A stretch of DNA of 5,230 nucleotides, from contig DFDT01000012.1 of the NCBI GenBank assembly GCA_002368865.1, positions 1 through 5,230 of the forward strand, given 5' to 3'. Under the pieces are notes generated by a model. The model was not told the origin of the DNA and made no database searches. It saw nothing but the letters and a program-made list of their open reading frames with translations. Source of the stretch: Lachnospiraceae bacterium UBA3821. Its GTDB lineage: Bacteria > Bacillota > Clostridia > Lachnospirales > Lachnospiraceae. The position numbers were made by a program, and so were the translations under genes. Below are positions 4,581 to 5,230 of the stretch, piece after piece; the first letter of the stretch is position 1, and each line of letters opens with the position of its first letter.

Positions 4581-5230
4581 TCAGAGCGGGGGGCCGCCGT
4601 GTTCCATTCCTCCTCCGGGGAGCTGGCTGTTCTGGATCCTCACCCTGGACTCTGTCGTCCTCAGGTATTGGTCGCTGTGGTGGCTGAGCTTAATGCCTCC
4701 GTGTACGACGTAGGCTGCCGCGTGGCTCTCCCGGGCAACCGGTTTCATCTGTGAGACCAGTACCATGTTGACAATGGCCGTCATGACGATGGCAAAGACC
4801 GCCGTGATCAGGTAGGATGTGGAATCCACATCTTCTCCGGCGATCATAAATGATCCGAAGACCAGCATGGAGAGTATAAAGACAAGGATGGAGATGAGCA
4901 TCTGCCTGCCCTTGGCGATCGGGAGATTGCCGATCATTTTTCCTGTCTGCCCGTTCATGGCGAAGAGGAAATTCTGTCCCTCCCATTTGGTGCTGAGCAG
5001 CCAGACAGGGAGTACTGCGTACTCCGTTTTCTCGTTGCAGATCGTTTCTTTATGGGCCGATGTCGAGACGCTGGTGTAGCCCTGTACAGTGCCTCTGAGG
5101 GCATCCTCCGCGGTCCTGCGGGCGCGTTCTCCCGCATGTTTTCCGCATTCTTTCTGGCTGACATCATATTTATTTGCAAGAAATCCCGGCATATAGGACA
5201 GGGAGAACTCCGTGATCGTCCTGTAGTCAA
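4581..5230 (-). CDS. C-terminal part of a two-TM membrane protein of the zinc-ribbon (TFIIB-type) family, cut by the right edge
   Basis: The frame is open to the window edge, giving 215 visible residues plus a stop; an internal ATG at 5192 is not the true start because upstream codons (DYRTITEFSLSY) continue the family-like sequence. Visible landmarks are YMPGFLANKYDV, the segment YAVLPVWLLSTKWEG, and LFAMNGQTGKMIGNLP. I recognise these from clostridial proteins that begin with a zinc-ribbon domain and carry a soluble middle domain followed by membrane segments; the N-terminal part is outside the window. Two hydrophobic helices follow (about visible residues 109-130 and 138-159), joined by an acidic turn. 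The tail is basic, then Gly/His-rich. The cellular role of the family is not known to me. The gene converges on rpn, sharing the inverted repeat at 4461-4498. Confidence 0.75.
   Translation of the reverse strand, partial: DYRTITEFSLSYMPGFLANKYDVSQKECGKHAGERARRTAEDALRGTVQGYTSVSTSAHKETICNEKTEYAVLPVWLLSTKWEGQNFLFAMNGQTGKMIGNLPIAKGRQMLISILVFILSMLVFGSFMIAGEDVDSTSYLITAVFAIVMTAIVNMVLVSQMKPVARESHAAAYVVHGGIKLSHHSDQYLRTTESRVRIQNSQLPGGGMEHGGPPL

Noticed and set aside
4581..5192. Complete 203-residue protein starting at the ATG at 5192
   Set aside because: The frame is open upstream to the window edge with family-like residues, and no ribosome binding site precedes 5192; it is the tail of a longer gene.

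Overview
The window looks like chromosomal DNA of a low-to-mid-GC gut-type Clostridia, most likely Lachnospiraceae. This is an inference from the gene families present (a membrane-anchored CotH-type protein, an Rpn/PDDEXK_2 nuclease, and a zinc-ribbon-family membrane protein), the Gram-positive style AGGA/AGGAGG ribosome binding sites, and the many short tandem repeats. No 16S rRNA or other marker gene is present, so the genus cannot be fixed.

Layout from left to right. Positions 1-55 hold the first 18 codons of an unrecognised minus-strand gene that leaves the window. Upstream of it (69-212) lies an array of five degenerate 29-bp repeats, probably in its transcribed leader. Positions 213-530 are intergenic, with a candidate promoter for the left gene, an inverted repeat, and a good minus-strand terminator at 452-487. 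Positions 615-3143 (minus) encode an 842-residue membrane-anchored CotH-family protein. It carries two long low-complexity insertions, and its 3' end has been triplicated as a 44-bp tandem repeat (531-662). Positions 3144-3519 are the divergent intergenic region, with a good sigma70-type promoter reading right and several palindromes. Positions 3520-4344 (plus) encode a 274-residue Rpn-family nuclease. The region between the convergent genes (4345-4580) holds a weak plus-strand terminator and a strong 38-bp inverted repeat. Positions 4581-5230 (minus) are the C-terminal part of a two-TM membrane protein cut by the right edge.

The most interesting system is the Rpn locus. Inside the nuclease gene, in the same frame, a perfect AGGAGG lies 9 nt before an ATG at 4150. 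That start would give a 64-residue protein identical to the C-terminal domain. This domain contains a 12-bp (four-residue, EGRQ) tandem repeat. Both features match the known design of Rpn gene-within-gene toxin-antitoxin and phage-defence loci, in which a small RpnS protein blocks the full-length RpnL nuclease. The locus is therefore a candidate intragenic toxin-antitoxin module in a Clostridia.

The remaining genes show no operon relationship with it. The CotH gene is divergent from rpn and the right-hand gene is convergent with it. The second cluster of interest is repeat-driven: the 29-bp array, whose units each keep a stop codon in one shared register, and the 44-bp triplication whose own junction creates the CotH stop codon.
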